64,000 bases of DNA, from NCBI GenBank assembly GCA_947501885.1, contig CANMXN010000001.1, forward strand, positions 186,001 through 250,000, given 5' to 3'. The position numbers and the translations under genes were made by a program. The first letter of the stretch is position 1, and each line of letters opens with the position of its first letter. The notes beneath the pieces are model-generated. The model saw only the letters and a program-made list of their open reading frames with translations, was not told the origin of the DNA and made no database searches. Shown piece after piece: positions 7,369 through 16,849 of the stretch. The stretch comes from an uncultured Sphingorhabdus sp. GTDB taxonomy: Bacteria; Pseudomonadota; Alphaproteobacteria; Sphingomonadales; Sphingomonadaceae.

Positions 7369-8874
7369 TCATATATTCATATATTTCGACATGGTTTCTG
7401 GTCTTGGATATAGGTCAATCATAGGCACAGATTTACCATCATTTTGGACAATCCTCACGTGCATTCTGCGTAACCTGCGCGGTTCACTGACACCACAGCT
7501 ATGTGCTATAATTTCAACCTCATGTCTCAAACTTTTGCAATAATTAGCAACTTTGACCTTTTTATCGTTTGGATCAAGGCCTTTTTGCAGCCGAACATTA
7601 TGTGTCGTAATCCCCGTAGGGCAAGTATTTTTATTACATTTTAGCGCTTGAATACAACCCAATGAGAACATAAAGCCCCGTGCCGAATTAACAAAGTCAG
7701 CTCCAGCACATAATGCCCATGCGACATCAGAAGGGGTAATGCGTTTACCCGATGCGATGATTTTGATGCGGTCACGCAAATTATATTTGTGTAAAATGTC
7801 AGATAGCATTGGGAGGCTTTCTTTGAGTTTAAGTCCGACATTATCCATAAGCGGCATAGGGGCTGCGCCCGTTCCACCATCACCGCTATCAAGCGTGAAA
7901 AAATCAGGAGCACTATCAATACCGCGCTCATGAATTTTTTCGCATAGATTTTCGATCCAACCATAGGCACCAATAACAGCCTTAATACCCACTGGTTTGC
8001 CCGTAACATCACGGACATGGTTGATGAAATCGAGCAATTCATCAATATTATTAATCTCAGGATGGGCATTAGGCGATATGGAATCTTCACCTACTGCGAT
8101 GCCGCGTGTTTTTGCGATTAATGGAGTAACTTTAGAACCTGGTAATATACCGCCTTTACCTGGTTTAGCGCCTTGACTGAGTTTGATTTCGAACATTCTT
8201 ACTTGTTCAATTTCAGCAACCTTTTTTAATTTCTCATCGGAAAGACTCCCATTCTCATCGCGTACGCCATATTTTGCTGTACCAATTTGGAAAACAATAT
8301 CACAACCACCTTCTAAATGATAAGGTGATATTGCCCCTTCGCCTGTATTGAGCCAGCATCCTGCCATTTTTGCACCATGGCTTAAGGCGCGAACCGCAGG
8401 GACTGATAGAGCGCCAAAACTCATACCTGAAATATTAAAAAAGGAAGGGGCATTATAAGGGGTTTTGCAATTAGGGCCAATGAGCATAGGCTGTGTAACG
8501 GCGGCATCTTCTTCTAATGTGGGGAAAGGGCAGTTCACAAAAATAGGAGTGCCAGTAGGCTCTAAGCTCTTAGTAGAACCAAAGGCTACAGTATTATCTT
8601 TGCCTTTGGCAGCGTTTCCAACCCAATCACGCTCTGCACGGTTAAAGGGCATTTCCTCGCGGTCCATAGCAAAGAAATATTGACGGAAAAATTCACCCAA
8701 TTCGCTCAGTACACTGCGGAAGCGCCCGATAACTGGGTAATTGCGCCGAATGGCGTCCTGCGTTTGGCTAATGTCCATGATAAACATGACTATAACGCCA
8801 GCTAGTATCAACCCCATGATGAATACCAATATATATACTAAGGTACTGATGATACCGATTATATCGCCTAACAT
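7369..8874 (-). CDS. FMN-binding glutamate synthase-like protein (GltB2-type domain)
   Basis: The 501-residue protein has an N-terminal membrane anchor (residues 5-32) and then a domain like the FMN/3Fe-4S half of glutamate synthase: FNISGMSFGALS, NTGEGAISPYH, RMFEIKLSQGAKPGKGGILPG, TLDSGDGGTGAAP and a cysteine cluster C-x5-C-x4-C near LKCNKNTCPTG. It lacks the glutaminase domain, so it cannot hydrolyse glutamine alone. Stand-alone proteins of this family are widespread and their reaction is poorly known. It lies 29 bases after aguA, which suggests a link to agmatine nitrogen, but that is inference. A GAGGGA site precedes ATG 8874. Confidence 0.85.
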   Translation of the reverse strand: MLGDIIGIISTLVYILVFIMGLILAGVIVMFIMDISQTQDAIRRNYPVIGRFRSVLSELGEFFRQYFFAMDREEMPFNRAERDWVGNAAKGKDNTVAFGSTKSLEPTGTPIFVNCPFPTLEEDAAVTQPMLIGPNCKTPYNAPSFFNISGMSFGALSVPAVRALSHGAKMAGCWLNTGEGAISPYHLEGGCDIVFQIGTAKYGVRDENGSLSDEKLKKVAEIEQVRMFEIKLSQGAKPGKGGILPGSKVTPLIAKTRGIAVGEDSISPNAHPEINNIDELLDFINHVRDVTGKPVGIKAVIGAYGWIENLCEKIHERGIDSAPDFFTLDSGDGGTGAAPMPLMDNVGLKLKESLPMLSDILHKYNLRDRIKIIASGKRITPSDVAWALCAGADFVNSARGFMFSLGCIQALKCNKNTCPTGITTHNVRLQKGLDPNDKKVKVANYCKSLRHEVEIIAHSCGVSEPRRLRRMHVRIVQNDGKSVPMIDLYPRPETMSKYMNI

Positions 8875-8903
8875 TAAATTTATCCCTCTTATATTATGCT
8901 ATG

Positions 8904-9887
8904 TTACTGTACAGCCAATTGTTGACTAGCGCAGTGAAAACTACCGCCGCCGCTCAATAATGCAACAGATGAAAGCCCGATACAATTTTTATTCGGAAAA
9001 ATATGTGAAATAGTTTCAAGGGCTATGGCATCACTGTCCACATTATAGTGCGGTATTATGACTGTATCGTTGGCGATCATGAAATTCATATAGCTTGCAG
9101 GGGCAATATTTCCATCAATTTCATATAATCCAGTCGATATTATGCGGCTTAATTTGAAACCATGTTCTAAAACGCGCTTTGCAGCATCTTCATATTGCGC
9201 ATGATTAGGATCATTTGATGAGCTAGCTTGTGGAACCAAGACATGTCCAGGGGCTATGAAACGCGCCAAATTATCGATATGGCCATCGGTATGATCGCCA
9301 GCAAGCCCTTGGTTCAGCCAGAGAATATTCTGTGCGCCCAAATCTGTCTTTAGACATGTTTCAATATCTTCTTTTGAAAGATTTGGATTACGATTAGGAT
9401 GCAGCAAGCATTGTTCTGTCGTTATAATATTGCCGTTTCCATCACAATCAATAGCACCGCCTTCTAATATATAGGGTGATATATTGGTTGTTAGACTTTG
9501 AAGCTTGGCAATGGCTGCACCAATATCCTGATCACCATCCATTAAAAATTTACCGCCCCAACCGTTAAATTGGAACAATTGGGCGCACAATATATCACCA
9601 TACCATAGGGATAGTGGCCCCGTATCGCGCAGCCAAATATCACCGTATTTTGTGATGTGATAGTTGATATTGCTATTGCCAATCATCTGTTTGGCTAGGT
9701 TTTTTACTGTATCATTGCGGCATAGCAATTCGACTTTTTGACCATTTTCTGACAAGGTACGAGCAAATGCCGCTATTTCTAGCTGCGCTGCATGTAGCTG
9801 ATTATGCCATTCATCACGATCAAATGGGAATGCGATCCAAGTTGATTGCTGTTTTTCCCATTCAGCAGGGAGCCTGATAGCAGTCAT
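8904..9887 (-). CDS. aguA: Agmatine deiminase
   Basis: AguA hydrolyses agmatine to N-carbamoylputrescine and ammonia; AguB, encoded four genes downstream, completes the route to putrescine. The 327-residue protein belongs to the PAD_porph / amidinotransferase fold family: LPAEWEKQQSTWIAFP at the N-terminus, RDTGPL at the substrate site, GGAIDCDGNGNI, LNQGLAGDHTDGHIDNLARF in the middle, and the C-terminal GGGSFHCASQQ with nucleophile Cys319. It is slightly shorter than the usual 340-370 residues. No arginine decarboxylase gene lies in the window, so agmatine must come from elsewhere in the genome or from outside. Confidence 0.95.
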   Translation of the reverse strand: MTAIRLPAEWEKQQSTWIAFPFDRDEWHNQLHAAQLEIAAFARTLSENGQKVELLCRNDTVKNLAKQMIGNSNINYHITKYGDIWLRDTGPLSLWYGDILCAQLFQFNGWGGKFLMDGDQDIGAAIAKLQSLTTNISPYILEGGAIDCDGNGNIITTEQCLLHPNRNPNLSKEDIETCLKTDLGAQNILWLNQGLAGDHTDGHIDNLARFIAPGHVLVPQASSSNDPNHAQYEDAAKRVLEHGFKLSRIISTGLYEIDGNIAPASYMNFMIANDTVIIPHYNVDSDAIALETISHIFPNKNCIGLSSVALLSGGGSFHCASQQLAVQ

Positions 9888-9911
9888 CTTAAGATCGCAT
9901 CTTTACTAAAT

Positions 9912-11603
9912 TTATTTACGGCTTTTGTCGCGTGCTTCTTTAAACTCATCGCCTTCGTTCCAATTGGGCCAATCTTCGCTCATAGCGAGCATACGGCCAA
10001 CACGATAATAAAGACGTAGGTCATTCATAACACCTGACCAATCCCAATCTTCATTATATTCGTCTTTCGGTCCATGATAGTGATTTGTGGTATAGTCTTC
10101 TGACACTTTAGCGCCTGCTTCACGGCCGCCATTTACCAGATCTTCGCCGCCTTCAAAATAAAGCATTGGCACACCCAATTTGGCAAAGCTAAAATGGTCT
10201 GAGCGATAATAAAAGCCTTTTTCTGGTGTGGGTTCAGCTTCTGGTGTGCGTTCTTCTAATTTTGCAGCCGCTTCAAGATAAATATCAAGCTGCGATTTGC
10301 CTTTGCCAATTACGGTTAGATTTTTTGCTGGACCAGCCATTGAAAAAGCATCCATATTCACGCCGCCAACGGTTTGTGATAGCGGGTAAACAGGGTTTTC
10401 AGCATAATATTTTGAACCAAGTAAACCTGATTCTTCGGCTGTTACGGCAAGAAATATAATGCTGCGGTCGGGCGCACCTGCTTTTGCATGGGCATCTGCT
10501 AATGCTACTAGTGCTGCTGTTCCTGTGGCATTATCAATCGCACCATTGCAGATATTATCACCATCAGGAGCAGGTTTACAAATACCCAAATGATCCCAAT
10601 GACCTGTGTATAATATATATTCATCAGGGCGTTTGGCACCTTTTAAGACACCAACCACATTTTTGCTTTGCAAAGAGTCAAATTCATTAGAAAAGTTAAG
10701 CGTTGCTCTGGTACTTAGAGGTACAGCTTTAAAATCTTTTTCTTTAGCGGCCTTGAACAGCGCATCCATATCTTGTCCTGATGCTGATAATATATCGCGC
10801 GCTTTTTCTTTTTGAATCCAGCCATTGGCTAAAGTCTGATCAGAGCCGCCATTGGATGTTTGGGCATAAAATTGCGGACCAGACCAGCTGGATTCAACCA
10901 CGCCCCAACCATAAGCTGCAGGGGCTTCATCATGAATAATGATGGCTGCCGCAGCACCTTGGCGCGCCGCTTCTTCATATTTATAGGTCCATCGGCCATA
11001 ATAGGTCATGGCGCGACCGCCAAATTCGCCTTCTAGCGATTCTGTACCAAAATCGGGGTCATTGACTAATATGACTACGGTTTTGCCTTTTACATCAATA
11101 CCCTCATAATCGTTCCAATCGCGTTCTGGTGCATTGATGCCATAACCAACAAATACCATTTCACTGTCGGTAATGTTGATGGTATCCTGTTCTTGATAGG
11201 TAACAGCGACAAAGTCACTGCCTGGTTTCAGTGAAATTGTCTCGCCGCTCTCGGTTGCAATATCCAAATTGCTCTGATCTTTGGCATTAATCTCTACCAA
11301 AGGTACGTCTTGAAACCAGCTGTCACCATTGCCAGGTTCTAGGCCAGCTGATTTAAACTGGCTAACAAGCAATTCTAATGTTTTTTCTTCACCAATGGTG
11401 CCAGGTGCGCGCCCTTGAAATTCATCAGAGGATAATTCTTTGGTGATATCTTTCATTAAAGTCTCAGAGATTTCAGGAACTTCAACCTCAGGCAATGCGC
11501 TGGCATCAATGGCAGAGTCTTCTGCTGAACCGCTAGCATCAGGGTTACATGCTGTTACTGCTAATGATAGGGCGGCTACACCTAATAATAATCTGAACTT
11601 CAT
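9912..11603 (-). CDS. M28 family zinc peptidase, lipoprotein
   Basis: The 563-residue protein has a lipoprotein signal (MKFRLLLGVAALSLAVTAC, Cys19), a PA-type insertion near residues 130-270 and an M28 aminopeptidase domain. Visible zinc-site elements are YTGHWDHLG, GAIDNATGTAALVALA, TAEESGLLGSKYY, NMDAFS and the final His in NHYHGPKDEY. It should cleave N-terminal residues from peptides at the cell surface or in the periplasm. A longer frame begins at 11672, but ATG 11603 has GAGGATGG just upstream and gives a clean lipoprotein signal. It heads the run that includes aguA, 24 bases away, and could supply peptides or arginine; that link is speculative. Confidence 0.9.
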   Translation of the reverse strand: MKFRLLLGVAALSLAVTACNPDASGSAEDSAIDASALPEVEVPEISETLMKDITKELSSDEFQGRAPGTIGEEKTLELLVSQFKSAGLEPGNGDSWFQDVPLVEINAKDQSNLDIATESGETISLKPGSDFVAVTYQEQDTINITDSEMVFVGYGINAPERDWNDYEGIDVKGKTVVILVNDPDFGTESLEGEFGGRAMTYYGRWTYKYEEAARQGAAAAIIIHDEAPAAYGWGVVESSWSGPQFYAQTSNGGSDQTLANGWIQKEKARDILSASGQDMDALFKAAKEKDFKAVPLSTRATLNFSNEFDSLQSKNVVGVLKGAKRPDEYILYTGHWDHLGICKPAPDGDNICNGAIDNATGTAALVALADAHAKAGAPDRSIIFLAVTAEESGLLGSKYYAENPVYPLSQTVGGVNMDAFSMAGPAKNLTVIGKGKSQLDIYLEAAAKLEERTPEAEPTPEKGFYYRSDHFSFAKLGVPMLYFEGGEDLVNGGREAGAKVSEDYTTNHYHGPKDEYNEDWDWSGVMNDLRLYYRVGRMLAMSEDWPNWNEGDEFKEARDKSRK

Positions 11604-11737
11604 AATTTTTCCATCCTCATAGTGATTTCTCTTATGGTCAGGATTTATGGCAGAGCTATTCTTTGTAAGCAAGGCTTGTGATAGTGAATTATAAGATATA
11701 TTTAGCGCTATATATACTCAATATAACGAGTGTTTTT

Positions 11738-11770
11738 ATAAAAAAAGGCGGCTCGTAATGGCCGCCTTAT
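11738..11770 (-). terminator. Rho-independent terminator of rpsD
   Basis: On the minus strand an eight-base-pair stem AAGGCGGC/GCCGCCTT closes an eight-base loop and runs straight into seven T residues. It lies 20 bases after the rpsD stop codon. Confidence 0.9.
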
Positions 11771-11789
11771 ATTTTTATATATTCGAAAA

Positions 11790-12404
11790 TTAGCGTGAGT
11801 AAAATTCGACCACAAGATTGGGTTCCATTTTTACGGGATAAGGAACCTCATCCAATGTAGGGATACGTGCGAAGATTGCTTTTGAAGTTCCATCAACGCT
11901 AACATATTCTGGAACATCACGCTCTGGAAGGCTTTGAGCTTCAATAACAAGTGCCATTTGTTGCGCTTTATCAGACAATGAAATCTCTTCACCAACATTG
12001 ATACGGCGTGATGCAATATTACATTTTGTGCCATTTACACGAACATGGCCGTGGCTAACCAATTGACGAGCTGCGAAGATTGTTGGTGCAAATTTAGCGC
12101 GATAAACGATCATATCCAAACGACGCTCAAGCAAACCGATTAAGTTCTGGCTGGTATCGCCTTTAATTTTGGTGGCTTCGGTATAACAGCGCTTAAATTG
12201 CTTCTCGGTTACATCGCCATAATAGCCTTTAAGCTTTTGTTTGGCGCGAAGTTGCGTGCCATAATCTGATAATTTGCCTTTACGGCGCTGACCATGTTGA
12301 CCAGGTCCATAATCGCGGCGGTTAACAGGTGATTTGGGGCGACCCCAAATATTTTCGCCCATGCGGCGGTCTAATTTATATTTCGATGCTGTACGCTTCG
12401 TCAT
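11790..12404 (-). CDS. rpsD: 30S ribosomal protein uS4
   Basis: The 204-residue protein is full length for S4, a primary 16S rRNA binding protein that nucleates assembly of the small subunit. Seen are [19 protein letters not shown], the [28 protein letters not shown] block, and the S4 RNA-binding domain [14 protein letters not shown]...[14 protein letters not shown]. It is the zinc-free type, as the N-terminal cysteines of some S4 proteins are absent. It is a single-gene unit with its own terminator, as usual in alphaproteobacteria. The 217-base leader holds a hairpin-capable stretch AAGCGC/GCGCTT at about 12511-12529, which might be regulatory. Confidence 0.98.
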   Translation of the reverse strand: MTKRTASKYKLDRRMGENIWGRPKSPVNRRDYGPGQHGQRRKGKLSDYGTQLRAKQKLKGYYGDVTEKQFKRCYTEATKIKGDTSQNLIGLLERRLDMIVYRAKFAPTIFAARQLVSHGHVRVNGTKCNIASRRINVGEEISLSDKAQQMALVIEAQSLPERDVPEYVSVDGTSKAIFARIPTLDEVPYPVKMEPNLVVEFYSR

Positions 12405-12621
12405 TTAAAAACTCCAATTTGCTGTTTCAATCTATGTTCCGGAATCGCACCATCAAGGATGTCTATCTATGATGCGGCCATCGCTTCACCGGAGTGCGCG
12501 GCCAATTACGAAGCGCTCCTTTGGCGCTTTCATGTCTATAAGTCAAGCCATTTAGATGATTTATGGATATTCAAATAATAAGGCACTCGACATAAGCGAT
12601 GATGTTGATTAACGAGCAGCC

Positions 12622-12945
12622 ATGAGTGATCACAATATCCAAAATATTAAACCGCCGCCGCATTGTGAAACTATGGCTGAAGTGCGCAATGGCGTGGATG
12701 AAGTTGATAGACAGTTAGTGGAGTTGTTGGCGCTGCGTTTTGGTTATATGGATGCCGCTGCCCGCATTAAAGACGAAAAATCTGATGTGCGCGATGAAGA
12801 GCGCAAAGCACAAGTTATAGCCAATGCTATGGATTTGGCGCAAAAATATGGGTTGCCGATTGAGCAATTATCTAAAATATGGGATGATTTGGTTGAAGCC
12901 TCTATTGCCCATGAAAGTGATAAATGGGACGATTTGCATCGCTAG
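12622..12945 (+). CDS. Chorismate mutase, AroQ class, monofunctional
   Basis: This 107-residue all-helical protein fits the CM type 2 domain: a first helix VDEVDRQLVELLALRFGYMDAAARIK, the conserved R-x-EERKAQV segment and a last helix that could carry the catalytic Gln/Glu. It should convert chorismate to prephenate for phenylalanine and tyrosine synthesis in the cytoplasm. No fused prephenate dehydratase or dehydrogenase is present. Its stop lies four bases from the convergent trmJ gene. A related isochorismate-pyruvate lyase role (PchB-like) cannot be excluded from sequence, but no siderophore genes are nearby. Confidence 0.85.
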   Translation: MSDHNIQNIKPPPHCETMAEVRNGVDEVDRQLVELLALRFGYMDAAARIKDEKSDVRDEERKAQVIANAMDLAQKYGLPIEQLSKIWDDLVEASIAHESDKWDDLHR

Positions 12946-12949
12946 ATGT

Positions 12950-13678
12950 TTACTTGTCCCGCTTTGCTTTCCTACTATCTTTATCAAGTGCGTTAATGAT
13001 GCCTCGCAATGTTCGTATTTCGAGCGCATTCCAAGCTGGTTTCGTTAATATATTGCGCAACGTGCGCTGCGTCGCGCTGGTGCGTTCTTCGGGATAAAAA
13101 TAACCCTTTTTATCAAGAGCAGCATAAAGCTGCTTAATCATACCGTCCAATTCGCTCTGCGGGGCAGGGGATATAATCTCGTTTTTAGGAGGAATGGCTA
13201 AATTTTGCGTCTTTGACCATTCATAGGCACATAAGATCACAGCTTGCGCCAGATTAAGCGAACCAAAGTCTGGGTTAATAGGTACGGTGATAATATGACG
13301 TGCGATGGTGACATCATCGCTTTCTAATCCTGATCGCTCAGGCCCGAACATGATGATTGATTTGCCGCTATCTCTATGGATATGTTGTGATGCTTCTTGC
13401 GGCGTTATAACGGGTTTTGTAACACCGCGTTTGCGCACTGTTGTGGCATATATATGTTCGCAATCGGCAACTGCGCTCGCCATATCATCATAAACAATTG
13501 CTTTTTCTAATATTATATCAGCACCTGCTGCTGATGGGCCTGCATCGACATTGGGCCAACCATCGCGCGGCGCAACCATCCGCAATTCGGTTAGACCAAA
13601 ATTAAGCATAGCGCGGGCGACTTTACCTATATTTTCGCCCAATTGCGGACGGACCAATAATATGATGGGTTTGTTCAT
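12950..13678 (-). CDS. trmJ: tRNA 2'-O-methyltransferase, TrmJ/LasT type (SPOUT)
   Basis: The 242-residue protein has the trefoil-knot SPOUT motifs: RPQLGENIGKVARAMLNFGL at the N-terminus, IIMFGPERSGLESDDVTIARHIITVPINPDFGSLNLAQAV in the centre, then an all-helical tail. TrmJ methylates the ribose of nucleotide 32 in several tRNAs. Members of this TrmH-like group are hard to separate from LasT by eye. It is the last gene of the rpiB-glyA-zinc ribbon-nrdR run, 17 bases after nrdR. Confidence 0.88.
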   Translation of the reverse strand: MNKPIILLVRPQLGENIGKVARAMLNFGLTELRMVAPRDGWPNVDAGPSAAGADIILEKAIVYDDMASAVADCEHIYATTVRKRGVTKPVITPQEASQHIHRDSGKSIIMFGPERSGLESDDVTIARHIITVPINPDFGSLNLAQAVILCAYEWSKTQNLAIPPKNEIISPAPQSELDGMIKQLYAALDKKGYFYPEERTSATQRTLRNILTKPAWNALEIRTLRGIINALDKDSRKAKRDK

Positions 13679-13695
13679 ACAAAGCGTCTTAAGCG

Positions 13696-14163
13696 TTAAT
13701 CTGGGTCTTTGCCAACCTTTTGAACGCTGCCTGCAAAATCCTCGAAATCCCTAGCTTCGGTGAAATCTTTATAAACTGACGCAAAGCGAATATAGGCAAC
13801 ACTATCTAACTCTTTAAGGCTATCCATGACCATTTCGCCAATACGCTGAGAGGGAATTTCATTTTCCCCGCTGGTTTCCAATTGGCGCTGAATGCCAGAT
13901 ACCAATTGTTCAATTTGCTCACTTTCAATCCCGCGTTTTTGACAGGCCAATGATATACTACGGTGTAATTTACTGCGATCAAATCTTTCGCGCTTATCGC
14001 CATTTTTGGAAATAAATATTTCGCGTAATTGAATACGTTCAAAAGTGGTGAAGCGCGCCGCACAACTCTCACATTGTCGGCGGCGTCTTATGGTGGCGCC
14101 ATCTTCGGTAGGACGGCTATCTTTGACTTGGCTATCTTCATGAGCGCAAAATGGACAGCGCAT
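13696..14163 (-). CDS. nrdR: Transcriptional repressor NrdR
   Basis: NrdR represses ribonucleotide reductase genes by binding NrdR boxes, with an ATP-cone sensing ATP/dATP. The 155-residue protein is full length: zinc ribbon [17 protein letters not shown]...[18 protein letters not shown] in the first 45 residues, then the ATP-cone from about residue 50 ([17 protein letters not shown]). It follows glyA in many alphaproteobacteria, but here two zinc-ribbon genes lie between. The upstream gene ends only three bases before its start. Confidence 0.97.
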   Translation of the reverse strand: MRCPFCAHEDSQVKDSRPTEDGATIRRRRQCESCAARFTTFERIQLREIFISKNGDKRERFDRSKLHRSISLACQKRGIESEQIEQLVSGIQRQLETSGENEIPSQRIGEMVMDSLKELDSVAYIRFASVYKDFTEARDFEDFAGSVQKVGKDPD

Positions 14164-14166
14164 AAA

Positions 14167-14514
14167 TTATTTATTTTCTTTTTCTTTGTTTTTTTGAACA
14201 TGGCGATAGGCGACGATGCCTGCGCCTAACGCTGCGCCTGCTGCCCAACCAACCACTGGTATACCGAGCACAGCACCAATAGCTGCGCCGCCAGCGACTT
14301 TTTTGGCGCTATCTTTGTCAGCTAAATGCTTACCATTCGAATAGGCATCTTTGGCTGCACCATAAAATTCTGATGCGGCTTCGCCAACATAATGCTTTGC
14401 TTGCGATCCGAAGCTCTCAGCAGCCCGTTGTTCAGCAGTTTTTTCTCCGCATTGCGGACAAAATTTTGTGCCTTCGCTTAATTCACTGTCACATATGGTG
14501 CAATTTAGCGTCAT
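14167..14514 (-). CDS. Zinc-ribbon protein with glycine-rich hydrophobic tail, paralogue 1
   Basis: A 115-residue protein of unknown function. It opens with a zinc ribbon (CTICDSELSEGTKFCPQCGEKT, two CxxC pairs at Cys5/Cys8 and Cys19/Cys22), continues with a charged helix, and ends in a glycine/alanine-rich hydrophobic stretch (residues 76-105) followed by a Lys-rich tail, so it may associate with the membrane. It resembles the next gene upstream in domain order and tail. It sits between glyA and nrdR. The AT palindrome at 14535-14550 precedes it. Confidence 0.75.
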   Translation of the reverse strand: MTLNCTICDSELSEGTKFCPQCGEKTAEQRAAESFGSQAKHYVGEAASEFYGAAKDAYSNGKHLADKDSAKKVAGGAAIGAVLGIPVVGWAAGAALGAGIVAYRHVQKNKEKENK

Positions 14515-14534
14515 AAATAAACCTTTCTTATCTG

Positions 14535-14550
14535 TATTATGTGCATAATA
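14535..14550. promoter_or_regulatory. Perfect AT-rich palindrome upstream of zinc-ribbon gene
   Basis: TATTATG-TG-CATAATA has seven-base arms and lies about 20 bases upstream of the start at 14514. A near copy, ATTATCTGCATAAT, covers the start region of the paralogous gene (14926-14939). The shared position suggests a protein-binding site, but chance is not excluded in AT-rich DNA. Confidence 0.35.
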
Positions 14551-14588
14551 CGGCGAAATGTCAAGGGAATATAGTGTATTTTAGGTTG

Positions 14589-14927
14589 CTAGTCTCTGAT
14601 ATTTCCTCGGAAATGTTGAAAGGTACCTTTGCCAATACCAGCAATAATACCCGCTGTAACGCCAACAACAGAAAGACCAACAAGTGCAGTTGCCGCGGCG
14701 CCCGTTACAATGATGCGACCTACATCATTTTGGGTTATTTTGCCGCCGCTCTCAATTATCTCTTCAGCAGCTTGATAGACATAATATTCGGTTTGGTCTG
14801 AAATTTCTGCATCTTTTATATGTTCATTCTTAAGCGTAAAATAAGCGCCGCAGTGCGAACAATATTTGCCAATATCAGGAACCGTTTCCTGACATGCTTG
14901 GCATTGTATGAATATATTATCGTTCAT
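14589..14927 (-). CDS. Zinc-ribbon protein with hydrophobic tail, paralogue 2
   Basis: A 112-residue protein with an N-terminal zinc ribbon (CQACQETVPDIGKYCSHCGAYF), an acidic middle and a hydrophobic glycine/alanine-rich C-terminal segment (ATALVGLSVVGVTAGIIAGIG), the same order as its neighbour at 14167..14514. Similarity between the two is in layout and the ribbon rather than in long identical stretches. Start choice is uncertain: GTG 14945, ATG 14936 and ATG 14927 are all in frame and none has a clear ribosome-binding site; 14927 places the ribbon close to the N-terminus as in the paralogue. It lies 41 bases after glyA. Function unknown. Confidence 0.7.
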   Translation of the reverse strand: MNDNIFIQCQACQETVPDIGKYCSHCGAYFTLKNEHIKDAEISDQTEYYVYQAAEEIIESGGKITQNDVGRIIVTGAAATALVGLSVVGVTAGIIAGIGKGTFQHFRGNIRD

Positions 14928-14968
14928 TATCTGCATAATATACACAGAATGAATGAAAAATATAGAGA

Positions 14969-16246
14969 CTACAATTCAGGATAAATTGGGAAGCGATCAC
15001 ACAAGGCTTCAACGCGTTTCTTAACATCTGCTTCAACAGCAGGGTCACCATTTTCGCCTTTATCGCGCAATCCATCCAATACATCGGCAATCATATCGGC
15101 AATTTCTTCAAATTCAGCAATGCCAAAGCCGCGCGTTGTGCCAGCGGGAGACCCCACTCTTATGCCACTTGTTTTCGTAGGGGGTAGAGGATCAAAGGGA
15201 ATACCATTTTTATTACAAGTGATGCTTGCGCGCTCTAATGCTTCATCAGCGTCGCGCCCCGTGACGCCCAATGGGGTGAGGTCTATTAATGCTAAATGCG
15301 TATCTGTACCACCCGCCACCACATCTGCACCGCGTGCTTTTAGGCGATTGGCTAGAGCCTGTGCATTGGCAACAACCGCTTTGCTATAATCTTTAAAACC
15401 TGGGCGTAATGCTTCACCAAAAGCAACCGCTTTGGCGGCGATGACATGCATTAATGGACCACCTTGTAAGCCAGGGAATACAGCGGAATTAAACTTCTTA
15501 CCCAAAGCTTCGTCGTTGGATAATATCATACCACCGCGTGGCCCACGCAATGTTTTATGCGTTGTTGTGGTGACAACATGCGCATGGGGTAGGGGGGATG
15601 GATGGATGCCTGCGGCTACTAAGCCAGCGAAATGCGCCATATCAACATGCAAATAAGCGCCAACCATATCGGCAATTTCGCGGAATCGTTTGAAATCAAT
15701 GATACGCGGATAGGCGCTGCCGCCCGCAATGATGATGGCAGGTTTATGCTCTTTTGCGAGACGCTCGACCTCGTCATAATCAATCAAATGATCTTCTTTG
15801 CGCACGCCATATTGCACCGCGTTAAACCATTTGCCCGACATAGCAGGTTTCGCACCATGGGTAAGATGTCCGCCCGCATCAAGGCTCATGCCCAAAACAG
15901 TATCACCCGGTTTTACGAGTGCTAGCATCACTGCGCCATTGGCTTGCGCACCACTATGTGGTTGTACATTGATATATTTACAATCAAACAATTGTTTAGC
16001 ACGTTCTATTGCTAATGTTTCTACCCCATCAGAAGGCGCACACCCTTGGTAATAGCGTTTGCCGGGATAGCCTTCGGCATATTTGTTGGTAAAGACGCTG
16101 CCTTGGGCTTCTAAGACGGCTTTAGAAACAATATTTTCTGATGCAATAAGCTCAATCTGCTTTTTCTCGCGATTTATCTCTTCGCCAAGATGTTTGGCAA
16201 CATCAGGATCAGACTGATTCAGCGATTGAGAGAAAAAATTGCTCAT
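14969..16246 (-). CDS. glyA: Serine hydroxymethyltransferase
   Basis: GlyA interconverts serine and glycine with tetrahydrofolate, feeding the one-carbon pool. The 425-residue cytoplasmic protein has the full family pattern: [52 protein letters not shown], and the PLP lysine motif [16 protein letters not shown], plus [15 protein letters not shown] near the C-terminus. It follows rpiB with a 39-base gap and precedes the zinc-ribbon genes and nrdR, a common alphaproteobacterial arrangement. Confidence 0.98.
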   Translation of the reverse strand: MSNFFSQSLNQSDPDVAKHLGEEINREKKQIELIASENIVSKAVLEAQGSVFTNKYAEGYPGKRYYQGCAPSDGVETLAIERAKQLFDCKYINVQPHSGAQANGAVMLALVKPGDTVLGMSLDAGGHLTHGAKPAMSGKWFNAVQYGVRKEDHLIDYDEVERLAKEHKPAIIIAGGSAYPRIIDFKRFREIADMVGAYLHVDMAHFAGLVAAGIHPSPLPHAHVVTTTTHKTLRGPRGGMILSNDEALGKKFNSAVFPGLQGGPLMHVIAAKAVAFGEALRPGFKDYSKAVVANAQALANRLKARGADVVAGGTDTHLALIDLTPLGVTGRDADEALERASITCNKNGIPFDPLPPTKTSGIRVGSPAGTTRGFGIAEFEEIADMIADVLDGLRDKGENGDPAVEADVKKRVEALCDRFPIYPEL

Positions 16247-16285
16247 ATTATGTCCTTATAATAGCAGATATTATGCGGGTTTGGA

Positions 16286-16720
16286 TTATGTAGGCTTGGA
16301 TAATTTATCGACGCGGCGCCTGTGACGATCCCCGCCAAATTCTGTGCTTAAAAATTGTGTGATGCAATCTTTTGCGATTTCGATGCCAACTAAGCGTGCG
16401 CCCATAGCAATAACATTGGCGTCATTATGTTCGCGGCATAATTTAGCGGATAAACTCTCTGATACAAGAGCGCATCGGCATGCGGAGTTGCGGTTTACGG
16501 CGATAGATATACCAATGCCCGATCCGCATAGGGCTATGCCGCGCTCAGCATCACCATTCGCAATGCTATTTGCTAATTTATAACCATAATCGGGATAATC
16601 GACGCTATCGCTTCCTTGTGGTCCCAAGTCTGTTACGTCATGGTTATTTTCTTTCAGCCATTCGACAATGAGTGCTTTCATGTCGGTGGCTGCATGATCA
16701 GAAGCAATGGCAATGCGCAT
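16286..16720 (-). CDS. rpiB: Ribose-5-phosphate isomerase B
   Basis: RpiB interconverts ribose-5-phosphate and ribulose-5-phosphate. The 144-residue protein has IASDHAATDMK at the N-terminus, the DYPDYGY segment, and the active-site loop IALCGSGIGISIAVNR with the catalytic Cys, followed by REHNDANVIAMGARLVG. Length fits the family. It is the first gene of the minus-strand run through glyA and nrdR to trmJ. Confidence 0.96.
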   Translation of the reverse strand: MRIAIASDHAATDMKALIVEWLKENNHDVTDLGPQGSDSVDYPDYGYKLANSIANGDAERGIALCGSGIGISIAVNRNSACRCALVSESLSAKLCREHNDANVIAMGARLVGIEIAKDCITQFLSTEFGGDRHRRRVDKLSKPT

Positions 16721-16849
16721 AGTGTCAAATCCTTGGATCGATTCGTAATGGCAACTGTTTATGCGAGCGCCTCCTAAAGACCAAGGATAAAGCTATTTTG
16801 TCCACAAAAAACTCTACACTTTCGAAACAAGCCCCTTTAAGAACCATAT

